A stretch of 64,000 nucleotides of DNA from Metabacillus endolithicus (GTDB lineage: Bacteria > Bacillota > Bacilli > Bacillales > Bacillaceae). The notes under the pieces were generated by a model, which searched no databases, had not been told where the DNA came from, and was given only the letters and a program-made list of their open reading frames with translations. The translations under genes were made by a program, and so were the position numbers. The stretch spans positions 4,260,001 through 4,324,000 of the forward strand of contig NZ_CP095550.1 in NCBI RefSeq assembly GCF_023078335.1, in the 5' to 3' direction. Shown in pieces: positions 1 to 11,782 of the stretch. Position 1 is the stretch's first letter. Every line of letters starts with the position of its first letter.

Positions 1-1
1 G

Positions 2-1315
2 TATCGAAAACAAATGGAAGAGAAAATAAACTATCATGCTTATTATGACAGTTTAACAAATCTTCCTAATCGACTGTTATTAAAAGATCGACTTGATCAA
101 GGATTAGTATATGCACAGTTGCACAAAGAAAAACTAGCGGTGCTGTTTTTGGATTTAGACCGATTTAAAACCGTTAATGATATGCTTGGCCATAGCTATG
201 GTGATTTATTATTAAGAATGGTAGCAAAAAGATTAAAAGAATGTGCTTACAATGGCTGCACGGTTTCACGTCAAGGTGGAGATGAATTTACTATTATTTT
301 ACCTGTAGCACGAAATGAATTCGCGATAAGGGAATTCGCGGAAAATATTATCTCTGCTTTTGAGGAACCTTTTGATCTTAATGGAAATGAGATTTTTGTT
401 AAGGCGAGTATCGGCATTAGCTTGTTTCCTCAAGACGGTGAGAAAGCTGATGACTTAATTAAAAAAGCTGATACAGCCATGTACAAAGTGAAGGAACTTT
501 CAGGAAATGATTATCAATTTTACACTTCGGCAATGGACAAGCGGACAATGGATAATGTGAAACTGGAAACGTCTTTATACCGAGCGTTGGATCTTAATGA
601 ATTTCTTGTCGTATATCAACCACAATTTGATTATAAGCATAAGAAAATTATTGGAGTGGAAGCACTTCTTAGATGGAACCACAGTTCAAAAGGAATGATT
701 CCACCAGGACAGTTTATTCCACTTGCCGAAGAAACAGGCTTTATCGTGCAAATAGGTGAATGGGTACTTAAACAATCATGTAAACAACTTAAGGAATGGC
801 AAGATAAAGGATTTAAACATTTCACAATATCTGTTAATGTATCGGCTCAGCAATTTAATAAAAAAGACTTTGTCACTATGGTTAAAAATATCTTAGCAGA
901 AACACAACTTGATCCTAGCTATCTAGAGCTCGAATTAACCGAAAACTTGATTATCCAAAATACTGAGGAAACTCTATCTAAGATGTCTGAACTTAAAAAA
1001 TTAGGAATTAAGATTTCAATTGATGATTTTGGAACAGGATACTCATCATTAGGATATTTAAGGAACTTTCCAATCAATACGTTAAAAATTGATCGATCTT
1101 TTATTAATGATGTTTGTCACGATTCAAAAAATGCAGCAATAACCAATACAATTATTACATTAGCGCACAATTTAAACTTACATGTTATTGCTGAAGGTGT
1201 GGAAACCAAAGATCAAATTGATTTTCTCTCATCAAGTAATTGTCACCTTGTGCAAGGTTTCTATTTTTCACCACCTATAAAAGCAGATGATTTTTTTGAA
1301 AAGTACTTAAATTAG
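2..1315 (+). CDS. GGDEF-EAL cyclic-di-GMP protein (5' end outside window)
   Basis: C-terminal part of a cyclic-di-GMP signalling protein. The frame is open to the left edge and the first residues look like the end of a PAS/PAC segment, so the gene begins outside the window. Counting from the Met at 14, a GGDEF domain comes first with an intact GGDEF at residues 88-92. The RxxD inhibitory site expected just before it is absent (YNGC there). An EAL domain follows with EAL at 216-218, ELTEN near 308-312, DDFGTGYSSL at 337-346 and AEGVE near 393-397. The residues expected for phosphodiesterase activity are present, so it may make and/or degrade c-di-GMP. Net activity cannot be told from sequence. 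It is followed 30 bases later by a ThDP enzyme with its own ribosome site. Confidence 0.9.
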   Translation, partial: YRKQMEEKINYHAYYDSLTNLPNRLLLKDRLDQGLVYAQLHKEKLAVLFLDLDRFKTVNDMLGHSYGDLLLRMVAKRLKECAYNGCTVSRQGGDEFTIILPVARNEFAIREFAENIISAFEEPFDLNGNEIFVKASIGISLFPQDGEKADDLIKKADTAMYKVKELSGNDYQFYTSAMDKRTMDNVKLETSLYRALDLNEFLVVYQPQFDYKHKKIIGVEALLRWNHSSKGMIPPGQFIPLAEETGFIVQIGEWVLKQSCKQLKEWQDKGFKHFTISVNVSAQQFNKKDFVTMVKNILAETQLDPSYLELELTENLIIQNTEETLSKMSELKKLGIKISIDDFGTGYSSLGYLRNFPINTLKIDRSFINDVCHDSKNAAITNTIITLAHNLNLHVIAEGVETKDQIDFLSSSNCHLVQGFYFSPPIKADDFFEKYLN

Positions 1316-1345
1316 TTTTTACTATTTAATAGTCAGGAGGATAAA

Positions 1346-2989
1346 ATGAAGGCAATTCGAGCTGTGCTTAATTATTTACAAAATGGCGGAGTGAAATATA
1401 TATTTGGAATTCCAGCAGGTTCTGTGAATGCGTTTTTTGATGAGCTGTATGATCTCCCAGAGATAACTCCTATTGTTACAAAGCATGAAGGTGCTGCTTC
1501 ATATATGGCTGCTTCTTATGCAAAATATTCTCAGAGTTTAAGTGTTTGTATAGGATGTAGTGGACCAGGTGGTACAAACTTAGTTACAGGTGCAGCGAAT
1601 GCAATGCGAGAGCATTTACCCGTTTTGTTTATAACAGGTGCTGTTCCTGTAAATACTTTTGGACTTAATGCTTCGCAAGAGCTAAATGCACAACCAGTAT
1701 TTGAACCGGTTACGAAGTTTAGTGCCACTGTAAACCGTTCTGATGAACTTATGGACATTGTTGAAGAAGCGGTGAATATTGCCATGTCAGGTGTTCCGGG
1801 GCCAGTTCATGTTGCGATCCCAATAGATATTCAGCTTGAAATGGTTGATGAAAATATTGAAATTCCTGGATTCCCAGTCATGAAAAAGGTTGTTCCTCAA
1901 CAAGAGATTGTAGAAAAAACTGCCGAAAGGTTACTACACCATCAAGATGGAATTATTTTTGTCGGACAAGGAGCAAGACAAGCTGTTGATGAAGTAATTG
2001 AATTAGCAGAGCTACTAAATATGTCTATTATTTGTTCTCCGCAAGCAAAAGGTTTAATGGAAGACAGTCATCCGCTGTTTAAAGGAGTATTTGGTTTTGC
2101 TGGTCATGAGAAGGCTTCTGAAATTGTTAACGAAAGCAAAGGGAATACTCTTCTCATTGCTGGTTCAAGCTTAGGTGAAACTGCCACAAATAATTGGAAT
2201 GTTAATTTAACAAAAAATAGAGAAGTTATCCAAATTGATTTTGATTCAACTGTTTTTGATCGCAAATACCAAGTTAATATACCTATAGTAGGGGATTGTA
2301 AGTTAACATTACGTGCAATCATTGAAGAGGTGAAAAAGCATGTTAATGATCAACATGTTTATTTCAAGAAAGAAGAGTTTTTCGAACTTGAACATCATTT
2401 AAATGAGTTTAACTCTCAAAATGTGTTAGTAGCTCTACAAAGAAGTTTACCAGAGTCTACTCGATATACAATTGACATTGGTGAATTCATGTCATATGTT
2501 ATTCATTACATGAAGGTAAAAGAGCCTGATACATTTGATATTAATGTCCATTTCGGTGCCATGGGTACTGGAATAGGAACAGCAATAGGAAGTAAATTAG
2601 CTGAACCCGAAAGAGATGTTGTCTGCATAACAGGTGACGGTTGTTTCTTTATGCATGGCATGGAAATATTAACAGCAAAGGAATATGAGCTACCTATCCT
2701 TTTTATTGTGATGAATAATGCACGTCTTGGGATGGTTTATCATGGACATAATTTACAATATCAACGTTCGCATTCACGCTTCGAACAAAAAGCAGTGAGT
2801 ATTGCTACAGTAGCAGAATCAATGGGTATATCCAGTGCATGTGTTCAACGAATGGAAGATTTAACACCAGAACTCATTCTACAGCTACAGTCTGAAAAGG
2901 GCCCTTCTGTATTGGAAATTCAACTTGTTGATCAAAATATTCCACCAATGGGTGATCGAGTAAAATTTCTTTCATCGTTTGGAAAATAA
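1346..2989 (+). CDS. Thiamine pyrophosphate enzyme, acetolactate synthase/pyruvate oxidase family
   Basis: A 547-residue protein with the three-domain layout of the acetolactate synthase/pyruvate oxidase/decarboxylase family. The N-terminal ThDP pyrimidine-binding domain has the conserved Glu in TKHEGAAS near residue 48. A central Rossmann-like domain follows. The C-terminal pyrophosphate-binding domain has the GDG...NN motif (ITGDGCFF through MNNARLG, about 430-462). A strong ribosome site AGGAGG precedes the ATG. Its exact substrate is not evident: it is not clearly AlsS or IlvB, and no small regulatory subunit gene is adjacent. It stands alone before a bidirectional terminator. Family assignment is secure, the reaction is not. 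Confidence 0.8.
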   Translation: MKAIRAVLNYLQNGGVKYIFGIPAGSVNAFFDELYDLPEITPIVTKHEGAASYMAASYAKYSQSLSVCIGCSGPGGTNLVTGAANAMREHLPVLFITGAVPVNTFGLNASQELNAQPVFEPVTKFSATVNRSDELMDIVEEAVNIAMSGVPGPVHVAIPIDIQLEMVDENIEIPGFPVMKKVVPQQEIVEKTAERLLHHQDGIIFVGQGARQAVDEVIELAELLNMSIICSPQAKGLMEDSHPLFKGVFGFAGHEKASEIVNESKGNTLLIAGSSLGETATNNWNVNLTKNREVIQIDFDSTVFDRKYQVNIPIVGDCKLTLRAIIEEVKKHVNDQHVYFKKEEFFELEHHLNEFNSQNVLVALQRSLPESTRYTIDIGEFMSYVIHYMKVKEPDTFDINVHFGAMGTGIGTAIGSKLAEPERDVVCITGDGCFFMHGMEILTAKEYELPILFIVMNNARLGMVYHGHNLQYQRSHSRFEQKAVSIATVAESMGISSACVQRMEDLTPELILQLQSEKGPSVLEIQLVDQNIPPMGDRVKFLSSFGK

Positions 2990-3040
2990 GAAACTCTATA
3001 GGTGGTTAATAACATTCACCACAACGGTATTTGACAATAA

Positions 3041-3077
3041 AAAGCTGACGGTATTTCTTTCGTCAGCTTTTTTACTA
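3041..3077. terminator. Bidirectional intrinsic terminator
   Basis: A perfect 10-bp stem, AAAGCTGACG (3041-3050) with CGTCAGCTTT (3061-3070), and T-runs on both strands. It lies between the convergent ThDP enzyme and sortase genes. Confidence 0.85.
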
Positions 3078-3079
3078 TT

Positions 3080-3676
3080 TTATTGTTCAATTTTTGGCTT
3101 TGTAATTAACTCGGCTTCAATAATGTATCGTTGTGGTGCTGGTCCGATATAGGTGAAAGGATAGCAGGTTGTAAGTGTTAACGTACTTTTTGGTTTCGGA
3201 ACAATTACCGTTTTATCGTTTTTATTGACAATTCTAATTCTTTTAATTTTGTATATAAAAGATACATCTGATCGATTCACGATTAGTTTATCTCCAACGA
3301 CTAAAGAATCAAGTTGACGAAAAAAGGTATCGCGATGTGCCGATAAGACTGAGTTACTTTCCTCACCAGGTAAGGGTGTAGATGATATATGACCAACACC
3401 CTTTTTAAGGATTTCCTCACTTGCTCCCTGAAATATAGGCAATGTTCTATCGAGCTTAGGAATAGTTAATATTCCTAGTTTTGTACCTTCTTCAGGAGGA
3501 TCTTGATTGACAGTTTTTATTGTTTTACCTTGTTGAGGTGGAGAATAGGATGCTTTTACCTCTTGTTCATTTATCGATTGAAATCCAATTGTAATCCAAT
3601 AGGTTTGATAGATAAAAACGGTGATTCCAACTAAGATTAGCCCGATAGATAGATAAGAGACAATCCTAGTAACCAT
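3080..3676 (-). CDS. Class D sortase
   Basis: A 198-residue membrane-anchored transpeptidase. One N-terminal membrane segment (about 5-25) is followed by a sortase beta-barrel with the catalytic triad His114 (SAHRDT), Cys171 (TLTTC) and Arg183 (PQRY). Size, single N-terminal anchor and the TLTTCYPF context fit class D sortases such as Bacillus YhcS, which act on LPxTA-type signals. The start ATG shares its first base with the TAA stop of the upstream gene, so the two are translationally coupled. That upstream gene encodes a protein ending in an LPDTA sorting signal, almost certainly its substrate. Confidence 0.88.
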   Translation of the reverse strand: MVTRIVSYLSIGLILVGITVFIYQTYWITIGFQSINEQEVKASYSPPQQGKTIKTVNQDPPEEGTKLGILTIPKLDRTLPIFQGASEEILKKGVGHISSTPLPGEESNSVLSAHRDTFFRQLDSLVVGDKLIVNRSDVSFIYKIKRIRIVNKNDKTVIVPKPKSTLTLTTCYPFTYIGPAPQRYIIEAELITKPKIEQ

Positions 3677-4632
3677 TACTTAACCTGTTGAGATCTTTTT
3701 GTTAAGAAAAATCCTGTTATTCCCACACCAATAGCTAATAATCCGAGAAGCATATTCATCCATAATGAAGAAGCTGTATCCGGTAATCGGTTGTGTAGAA
3801 GGTTAGTTAGCTCTCCGGCCATATCTCCTACTTCCGCAAGTTCAATACCAGATTCAATAAAGAATTCAGAGCTTAACATATCTTCAGATAAACTCATATC
3901 TAAAAGCATGTCTCCATTTGTGTTATATAACTCTATTGTTAATGTATTACCATATAGCTCTTCCATATTCATTAGTTCTTTAAAAGTAACCTCTGTTCGC
4001 ACTCCATTGTTATCATCTAAATAGAAGCGTGCATCTAATTGTAAAACATTCATCATATCTTGAAGGATTGAAACTAATTCATCCTGTTGTGCATCAGTTA
4101 AAACTGTCATATCTTCCATCATTAAAAATGGATCAAGCCTTGTTATTATGCCTTCCATTTCTTGCTCTAGCTGTTGTTCATCAAGTGCCATGAAATGATT
4201 AAATAAGGAGTCTACTTCTTCATCAGTTAAACCGATTAAAGCTAGAAATTCTTCAATCTCTGCCATTTCTCCATCATGATCTAAATAAAAACTTAAGGCA
4301 ACATCAAGATCTTCAATGAAATAATAATCATCAAGAGTTTCACCAAATTCTGCTAAAACAACATCCATTTCTTGTCTGGTCATTTCATAAGAAGCTAATA
4401 ATTCAGCTAGGTTTTCATCAGTAATCGGAGTACCTAACATAAAACGAAGATCTTCTGCTGTTTCAAAATCATCTAAACTTAATTCATAATACTCAAGATA
4501 ATCTATTAACTCTTGTTGCGACCAGCCTAATTCGGTTAATATCTGATCAATATCTTCCTGAGGTGGTGCAGCAAATGCAGGTTGCTGTGTTAAACAAAAC
4601 AATGCAACACATAAAACAATTATTTTTTTCAT
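3676..4632 (-). CDS. Processed acidic surface protein with LPDTA sorting signal
   Basis: A secreted, strongly acidic protein of 318 residues. The ATG at 4632 is chosen because GGAGGG lies 8 bases upstream; an in-frame TTG at 4647 would place that ribosome site inside the gene. It has a signal peptide ending ...PAFA-AP, then Asp/Glu-rich helical segments that look like degenerate tandem repeats (QQELIDYLEYYELSLDDF versus RQEMDVVLAEFGETLDDY, with a third divergent copy). A C-terminal LPDTA is followed by a hydrophobic helix and a KRSQQVK tail. This is the architecture of the Bacillus 'processed acidic surface protein' family, whose members pair with class D sortases. The function of the mature protein is unknown. 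Confidence 0.85.
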   Translation of the reverse strand: MKKIIVLCVALFCLTQQPAFAAPPQEDIDQILTELGWSQQELIDYLEYYELSLDDFETAEDLRFMLGTPITDENLAELLASYEMTRQEMDVVLAEFGETLDDYYFIEDLDVALSFYLDHDGEMAEIEEFLALIGLTDEEVDSLFNHFMALDEQQLEQEMEGIITRLDPFLMMEDMTVLTDAQQDELVSILQDMMNVLQLDARFYLDDNNGVRTEVTFKELMNMEELYGNTLTIELYNTNGDMLLDMSLSEDMLSSEFFIESGIELAEVGDMAGELTNLLHNRLPDTASSLWMNMLLGLLAIGVGITGFFLTKRSQQVK

Positions 4633-4793
4633 GAAAATTCCCTCCAAAAATAGTAGATGATGGTAGTATTAGAACAATTTCCATAACTATTCATAAATAG
4701 GGAAAAAACTACAGTTATTCACTCAATATGTATGATTTTCCACCTAGAGGCAAAAGCTATAGAAAACGCAGCATCAAATAAGGGGAACTTGTT

Positions 4794-6146
4794 ATGAATA
4801 GTGAAAAAGATCAGGTTGTAGCTACTATTAAGGAGGAACTTAAGGGTTCTTCAGACTTGGTGATTCAGCAATTGGATGCGAAAGAGAAAAATGCGAATTT
4901 TATTATATTAGCAGTATTTGCAATAAAAAAAAGATACATGATAATATTTTAACGCCCTTTTTTGAAGTAGAAGATATGAAAAGCTACAAAGATTACTTAT
5001 TATCATTATCCGGGATGAAAGAATTAAATAAAGAAGATAATCCTGTTGATTTATTAATACGTGGTTCTATGATTATCTCGATTGAAGAGATGCTGTTAAC
5101 AATGGAAATTAAAGAGTTTGTAAACAAGAACATACCTGAGACAACGATTGAAACAACAATCCAAGGGCCTCAAACAGGTTTTAGTGAAGATTTGGAAACG
5201 AATATAAATATTCTTAGACATCGCTATCATCAACCAACACTGGTGATAGAAGATGAAAAAGTTGGTAAAAAAACACAACTAATTATCAATATTATCTACG
5301 ATAGTAAAGAGGTTGATTTGGATGTGTTGAAGGAGTTTAAAGACAAGCTGAAAGGCATCGATAAGGATGTTGTCCAATCAGCTGGCCAACTTTCGAGATT
5401 GATAAGTGGAAAAAAAGCAATATTATTCCCGACCGTTGTTATATCAGAACGACCTGATCGAATTGCCTATAATTTATCAAAAGGTAAAGTAATTGTTTTA
5501 ATGGAAGGGACTAGGTTTGCACTCATTTTGCCTTCTGTATTTTATGACTTTATGAGCTCGATGGATGATTTGTATCAAGCTAAGGGGATTTCGAAGTTTC
5601 TTCTCTTATTAAGGTACTTAGGTCTTGCCATTGCTCTTCTGCTTCCTGCAATTTATGTTGGAATTACTGCATTTAATCCTGAGTTGTTTAGGGTTCAGCT
5701 CGCTCTATCAATTGCGGGTAGTCGTGCATCTGTTCCATACCCAGCTTATATTGAAGTGTTATTCATGCTAATTATGATGGAGTTATTAACTGAGGCAAGT
5801 ATTAGATTGCCAAAAGCGATAGGACCAACGGCCACAACAGTTGGAGGTCTTATTCTGGGGCAGGCAGCTACAGAGGCTGGTCTTGTAAGTAATATCATGA
5901 TTATTATTGTATCAGCAGTTGCTATTTCTAATTTCGTGATCCCAATAAATGAAATGGGTTTTGCGATGAGGGTGACAAAATATTTTCTCTTAGCGATGGC
6001 AACCTTTACAGGATTAATAGGGGTTATAGTAGCTTTAATAGCTTCATTTTTTATCTAGTTAGTTTAAATAGTTTTGGTCAGCCTTATTTAGGAGTCTTTT
6101 TGAAAGAAAACATGAAAAAATGAAAAACAGGATAATAAGAAATTAA
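4794..6146 (+). pseudogene. Spore germination receptor A subunit (GerA family), frame-broken
   Basis: First gene of a gerA/gerB/gerC-type nutrient germinant receptor operon. The ATG at 4794 follows AAGGGGA. The N-terminal SSDLVIQQL segment is read in one frame. From about 4910 homology continues in another (ICNKKKIHDNILTPFFEVED), and the long open segment 4976-6058 holds most of the cytoplasmic domain and the membrane segments of the GerA fold. Near 6052 the frame breaks again, with YLVSLNSFGQPYL (like the usual SLRSFGVPYL) in the next frame. A third slip in the A-run near 6113-6119 would let the gene end at 6146, just before gerB. Each break is repaired by adding one base. Confidence 0.75.
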
Positions 6147-6148
6147 TT

Positions 6149-7281
6149 GTGAGCATTTTTTATGCAAACTACAAAGCTAGGAAGTTGATTATGTCTAAGC
6201 GGTTTATTTATGTCATGTTGATTCTTAACATGCTAACAAATATTGTAGCGTACGTTCCAATGATATTAATTGAAAATCGAAGTAATGGCTCAGTGTTAGC
6301 GATGGTTGTATCTTTACCAATTGGGATTATTATCATCTATCTTTTTACAAAGTATATGAGTAAATTTCCATATATGGGATTACCGGAAATACTTGGTAAA
6401 TATACACCTAAATGGTTTCGCTTATTTTTTCTGCTTATCCAAGGTGTATTATGGTACGTAGCAGGATTAGTTACGTTGGTTGCGTTTACGAATATTTCAA
6501 AGCAATATATTAATCCTGACATGGATGAGCTCCTGATCATGCTTACTTTTTTAATCGTTATTGTATTTGGATCAACATTACCATCAAAAAAGGTTTTATA
6601 TGCAACTGAAATTATTTTATTGCTTAATCTACCGTTTATTGCTTTTATCATATTCAAGTCATATTTCAATGATGATTTAATGTGGGATTCAGTACGAATT
6701 GCTGTAACTCACTTCCAAAAAATTCCGAGTTTCGAATCAATTTCATCAGCTACATTTGTTTACACGGGTTACACAAATCTAGTTATCTTTAATCGATTAT
6801 ATAAAGATGTTAGAGTGAAATATTTATGGCTATTGCTTTACTAGGATTTTTCACTTTAATCACTACTTTTATCATTCCTATTGGTCTGAATGGATTTGAT
6901 GGAGCAGAATCTTTCACTTTTCCTTGGATTGCTACCACCGAGGCAATAAGAATAGAATTAGGCTTTATTGAACGAATTAGTTTTCTTTTCCTTGGTTTAT
7001 ATATCAATGTTTCATTAGCTAGTGTAATACTGCATTGGCATGTAGGGTTAGAGCAGTTAAAGGCTGTTTTGCCATCTATTAAGTTTAAAAAAATTGATAT
7101 AAAGCCTTTTGTGCTTATTGGGGTTTTTATTGTATTAGCTTTGGTTGTTCAGCTTTTTTTTGAGGAAAAAACAGTCGGAGAAATTGCAAAAGTTTGGATG
7201 ATGCTATTGTTGCCTGCCCAGATTGCGGGACTGATCCTTTTGAAACTATTATCCAAAAGAAAGGAAAAGCTCTCAAAATGA
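6149..7281 (+). pseudogene. Spore germination receptor B subunit (GerB-type permease), frame-broken
   Basis: Integral membrane protein of the amino-acid-permease-like GerB family, the likely ligand-sensing subunit of a germinant receptor in the spore inner membrane. It starts at GTG 6149. Residues 1-231 run to a stop at 6844. The rest of the family sequence (MAIALLGFFTLITTFIIPIG onward) continues from 6826 in another frame to TGA 7281. Restoring one T in the run near 6825 joins the halves into about 376 residues with about ten membrane helices. It overlaps the start of the C subunit by ATGA, the usual coupling in these operons. Confidence 0.75.
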
Positions 7282-8391
7282 AAACCAAAATTTTAATGGT
7301 TGTTGCTGCACTCCTATTCTTAGGTGGATGTGGATATAAAGATATTGACCGCCGTTTTTTTGTTGTTTCGATAGGAGTGGACAAATCTGACGATAAAGAA
7401 AATATGTATGATATTACCTTAAAGCTAGCGGTCCCATCTAGTGAAACAAAAACAGCAAGTACCGAATCACGAATGATGACAGAGTCTGCTGAAACGATTT
7501 CTGAAGCAGTTAGAATTATAAAATCAAAAGTAGAAAAAGAATTAGATTTTAGTCATACAAAAATAATTATATTTGGTGAAAATGTAGTTGAAGATGACTT
7601 AACCAATATATTAGATTGGTTCTATCGTAGGCGAGATATTCAAGCAATTTCCTGGACAGCAGTAGGTAGCCTACGGCTCTTTCAGTCCTTCAAGCTAAAC
7701 CTTCTGGTGAACGAACACCCTCTAATTCACTATTTATAAGCTTTGGAAATGTTGGGACAGAAACTCCTTATGTTACGTCTGTTTATAAATTTGACTTTAG
7801 GAGAAAACAAGCAGAAAGAGGGATTGATCCCTTTTTACCAATTATAAAAACGGAGGAAGAAGCTTTCTCTATTAATAAAACAAGCGTTATTTCAAATATG
7901 AAACAAGCCTTAGTTTTGTCTGAAGAAGAAACAAAATATTTTAACATGTTAAGAAATAGGCTTCGAAGTTCGATATTAAGGTAGAAAAAGAGGGGAAACC
8001 CTATTTTCTTTTTTCAACAGATAAAATTAGGGCAAGCTTTGATTTAAAAAGTGAAAAAAGTAATCGACCGGTTATATCTTTTGATGTTCAACTAAGTGGT
8101 ATCGTTGAAGAGGCTTTTGAAACATTAGATGAAGCTAAGGCTAATGAGTATGAAAAAGCGGTTAAAATGGAGGTTGAAGAACAAATTAACAGCCTGCTAA
8201 AAAAGCTTCAAAAGGAAGAAGTAGATCCACTTGGTTTTGGATTAAGGTACCGTGCAACAGAAACAGGTAAAGAATCTAATAAAATTGAGAAATGGGATGA
8301 AATGTATCCTGATGTTCAATTTAAAGTGAATATAACAGTGGATATGAACAATGTAGGCATTATACATGATCAGGAAGGTCATCCCGAATAA
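7278..8391 (+). pseudogene. Spore germination lipoprotein C subunit (Ger(x)C family), frame-broken twice
   Basis: Third gene of the ger operon. The ATG at 7278 overlaps the gerB stop. A lipoprotein signal peptide with LGGC lipobox (Cys18) is followed by the Ger(x)C N-terminal domain (GYKDIDRRFFVVSIGVDK). The frame breaks near 7665, where one added C gives SPTALSVLQAKPSGERTPSN. It breaks again near 7958, where one added A gives RNKASKFDIKVEKEG. The reading then continues to the stop at 8391. With both repairs the product is about 371 residues, typical for the family. All three genes of this operon are interrupted as presented. Confidence 0.75.
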
Positions 8392-8463
8392 ATATAGAGA
8401 CAACTTTCCATCAGCTATGAACTTTCATATGAAAAAGTAAGTAGCTTGACGGAGGGAATTTTT

Positions 8464-8907
8464 ATGATTTTAATTGGAGCAGATAAGCCACATCATGCTC
8501 ACCGATTTTCAGCTATCACAACAACATATGGAGAACACTTTCACATAATTGACGGATTTACAAGGGAAGTAAATGGCAATAGTTTTGATCGCCACCGCCA
8601 TTTATATAGAGGAATTACTTCTTTTAAAAATAAACATTATCATCGATTTTATGGTGAAACAGGCCCTGCTATACCGTTACCGGGTGGAGGTCATTATCAC
8701 TTATTTGAAGATCGAACTTATTATAATTATGACGAGCCGATCGATATAGAATATGGTGGCGTGCTGTATGGTGAAGGAGAACGTCCAAAACACGATCACC
8801 GATTTCAGGGAAAAACTTATGGGATTGTAGGGGAAGATCCGCTTGCGAGAATGTCATGTACGGGAATTACGACAAATTTAATTAACCATAAAGGCACCAT
8901 GAAATAA
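8464..8907 (+). CDS. YmaF-like histidine-rich protein
   Basis: A 147-residue soluble protein with many His pairs spaced like repeats (HHAHRF, HFHIIDG, HRHLY, HYHRF, HYHLF, HDHRF). This resembles the Bacillus YmaF family, whose function is unknown; metal binding is conceivable from the histidines but is inference. The ATG at 8464 is preferred because GGAGGG lies 8 bases before it; the in-frame TTG at 8446 has no site. The gene ends in a terminator shared with thiC. Confidence 0.6.
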   Translation: MILIGADKPHHAHRFSAITTTYGEHFHIIDGFTREVNGNSFDRHRHLYRGITSFKNKHYHRFYGETGPAIPLPGGGHYHLFEDRTYYNYDEPIDIEYGGVLYGEGERPKHDHRFQGKTYGIVGEDPLARMSCTGITTNLINHKGTMK

Positions 8908-8935
8908 GAGGCGGGGTTTCCCCACCTCTTTATTT

Positions 8936-8937
<2 letters not shown>
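8906..8937. terminator. Bidirectional terminator between ymaF-like gene and thiC
   Basis: The stem AAGAGGCGGGG / CCCCACCTCTT (one mismatch, loop TTT) is at 8906-8930, followed by TATTTTT on the + strand. It separates two convergent genes. Confidence 0.75.
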
Positions 8938-10831
<1,894 letters not shown>

Positions 10832-10842
10832 TTACAATTGTC

Positions 10843-10940
10843 GCTACTTCCCTACGCTGGTATCATCCAGATCAGGTTCAAAGGGTCAAAGAACTTCAAA
10901 CGCGTTCCTCTCTCAGTCCAAGCTAATGGACTCCCCTAGT
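10843..10940 (-). promoter_or_regulatory. TPP riboswitch (THI element)
   Basis: The minus strand carries the conserved THI-box segments in order: GGGGAGTCC, GGACTGAGAGAGGA, GACCCTTTGAACCTGATC, GGATGATACCAGCG and TAGGGAAGTAG. It controls thiC by the terminator just downstream. Confidence 0.95.
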
Positions 10941-10972
10941 AGAAATTGGTAATTTATTTAAAATCAGTTATA

Positions 10973-11000
10973 ATCATAACATAATTATCCATATAGTCAA
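10973..11000 (-). promoter_or_regulatory. Predicted sigma-A promoter of thiC
   Basis: Minus-strand TTGACT (10995-11000) and TATGAT (10973-10978) are separated by 16 bases. They lie about 32 bases upstream of the riboswitch 5' end. Confidence 0.6.
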
Positions 11001-11037
11001 CAGAATATTTTGAAGAATAGGAGGAGGTGAAGTACCT

Positions 11038-11688
11038 TTACCTTTTCATCAATTGTCGACGCAGCTTCTTCATACGAACATGCCATTCTTCAGACAGTTC
11101 ACTAAGAGATAGAATCTTTTCAACTTGAGATAGATCATCTTTATGATGGAAAAATGTATCGTGAATGGCTGCAACTGAAATCTCTGCAGGATGTTTTTTT
11201 AACAGTTTAATACTCGAATTTGAAGAGATTTTTCCTTCCTCTAAAACACGAAAGAAATAACCGGTATAACCATGTTCAACGATCTTATTTAATAATGTGT
11301 TGATATTTGTATACTTGTTGATCGTTGAACAAGGAAATCGTCCTTGTGAAACTTGAACTACAACTTCACCAATTTGATAAATATCACCTATACATACAGC
11401 TGTTTCTTTCATACCTGAAACAGTTAGGTTTTCTCCAAAAGCAGCTTTTGGTAATGTTTGTTTGTAAAGGTTCTCCCAAAATTCATAATGTTCGTAGGGA
11501 TAAACACAAATGACACGTTCAAGCCCTCCGTGGTACTCGTGGTTAGCTACATCATCGTCTACAATATTGCTTGCTTTAACCTCTAGTTTTTCAACTTGAT
11601 TTTTACATATCCCTGAACGAAATTCTTTTCCTTTATGTTCAAGTGTAGATGGTTTTCCTTTACTAAGCCAAATAATTTTTTGATTCAA
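11038..11688 (-). CDS. MOSC domain protein (YiiM/YflK type)
   Basis: About 216 residues with a MOSC fold, a domain found in molybdenum-cofactor sulfurases and in YiiM-type proteins linked to detoxification of N-hydroxylated compounds. The likely sulfur/cofactor Cys sits in GRFPCSTINKY. Family features HEYHGGLERVICVYPYEHY and FGENLTVSG are visible. I place the start at TTG 11688, 9 bases after GAGGAA; a GTG at 11697 lies too close to that site. The physiological substrate is unknown. It stands alone; the mini-gene upstream has its own terminator. Confidence 0.75.
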   Translation of the reverse strand: MNQKIIWLSKGKPSTLEHKGKEFRSGICKNQVEKLEVKASNIVDDDVANHEYHGGLERVICVYPYEHYEFWENLYKQTLPKAAFGENLTVSGMKETAVCIGDIYQIGEVVVQVSQGRFPCSTINKYTNINTLLNKIVEHGYTGYFFRVLEEGKISSNSSIKLLKKHPAEISVAAIHDTFFHHKDDLSQVEKILSLSELSEEWHVRMKKLRRQLMKR

Positions 11689-11730
11689 TAGTATCACTTC
11701 CTCATGTATTTATCTTTGTGTCAACAATAG

Positions 11731-11768
11731 AAAAAAATACACCATAACCTTATTAAATGGTGTATTTT
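11731..11768 (-). terminator. Terminator of Spo0E-like mini-gene
   Basis: The 12-bp stem AAAATACACCAT / ATGGTGTATTTT (11734-11745 with 11757-11768) reads into a T-run on the minus strand, just downstream of the 56-residue gene. Confidence 0.75.
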
Positions 11769-11782
11769 CAAGAAAGCTAAAT

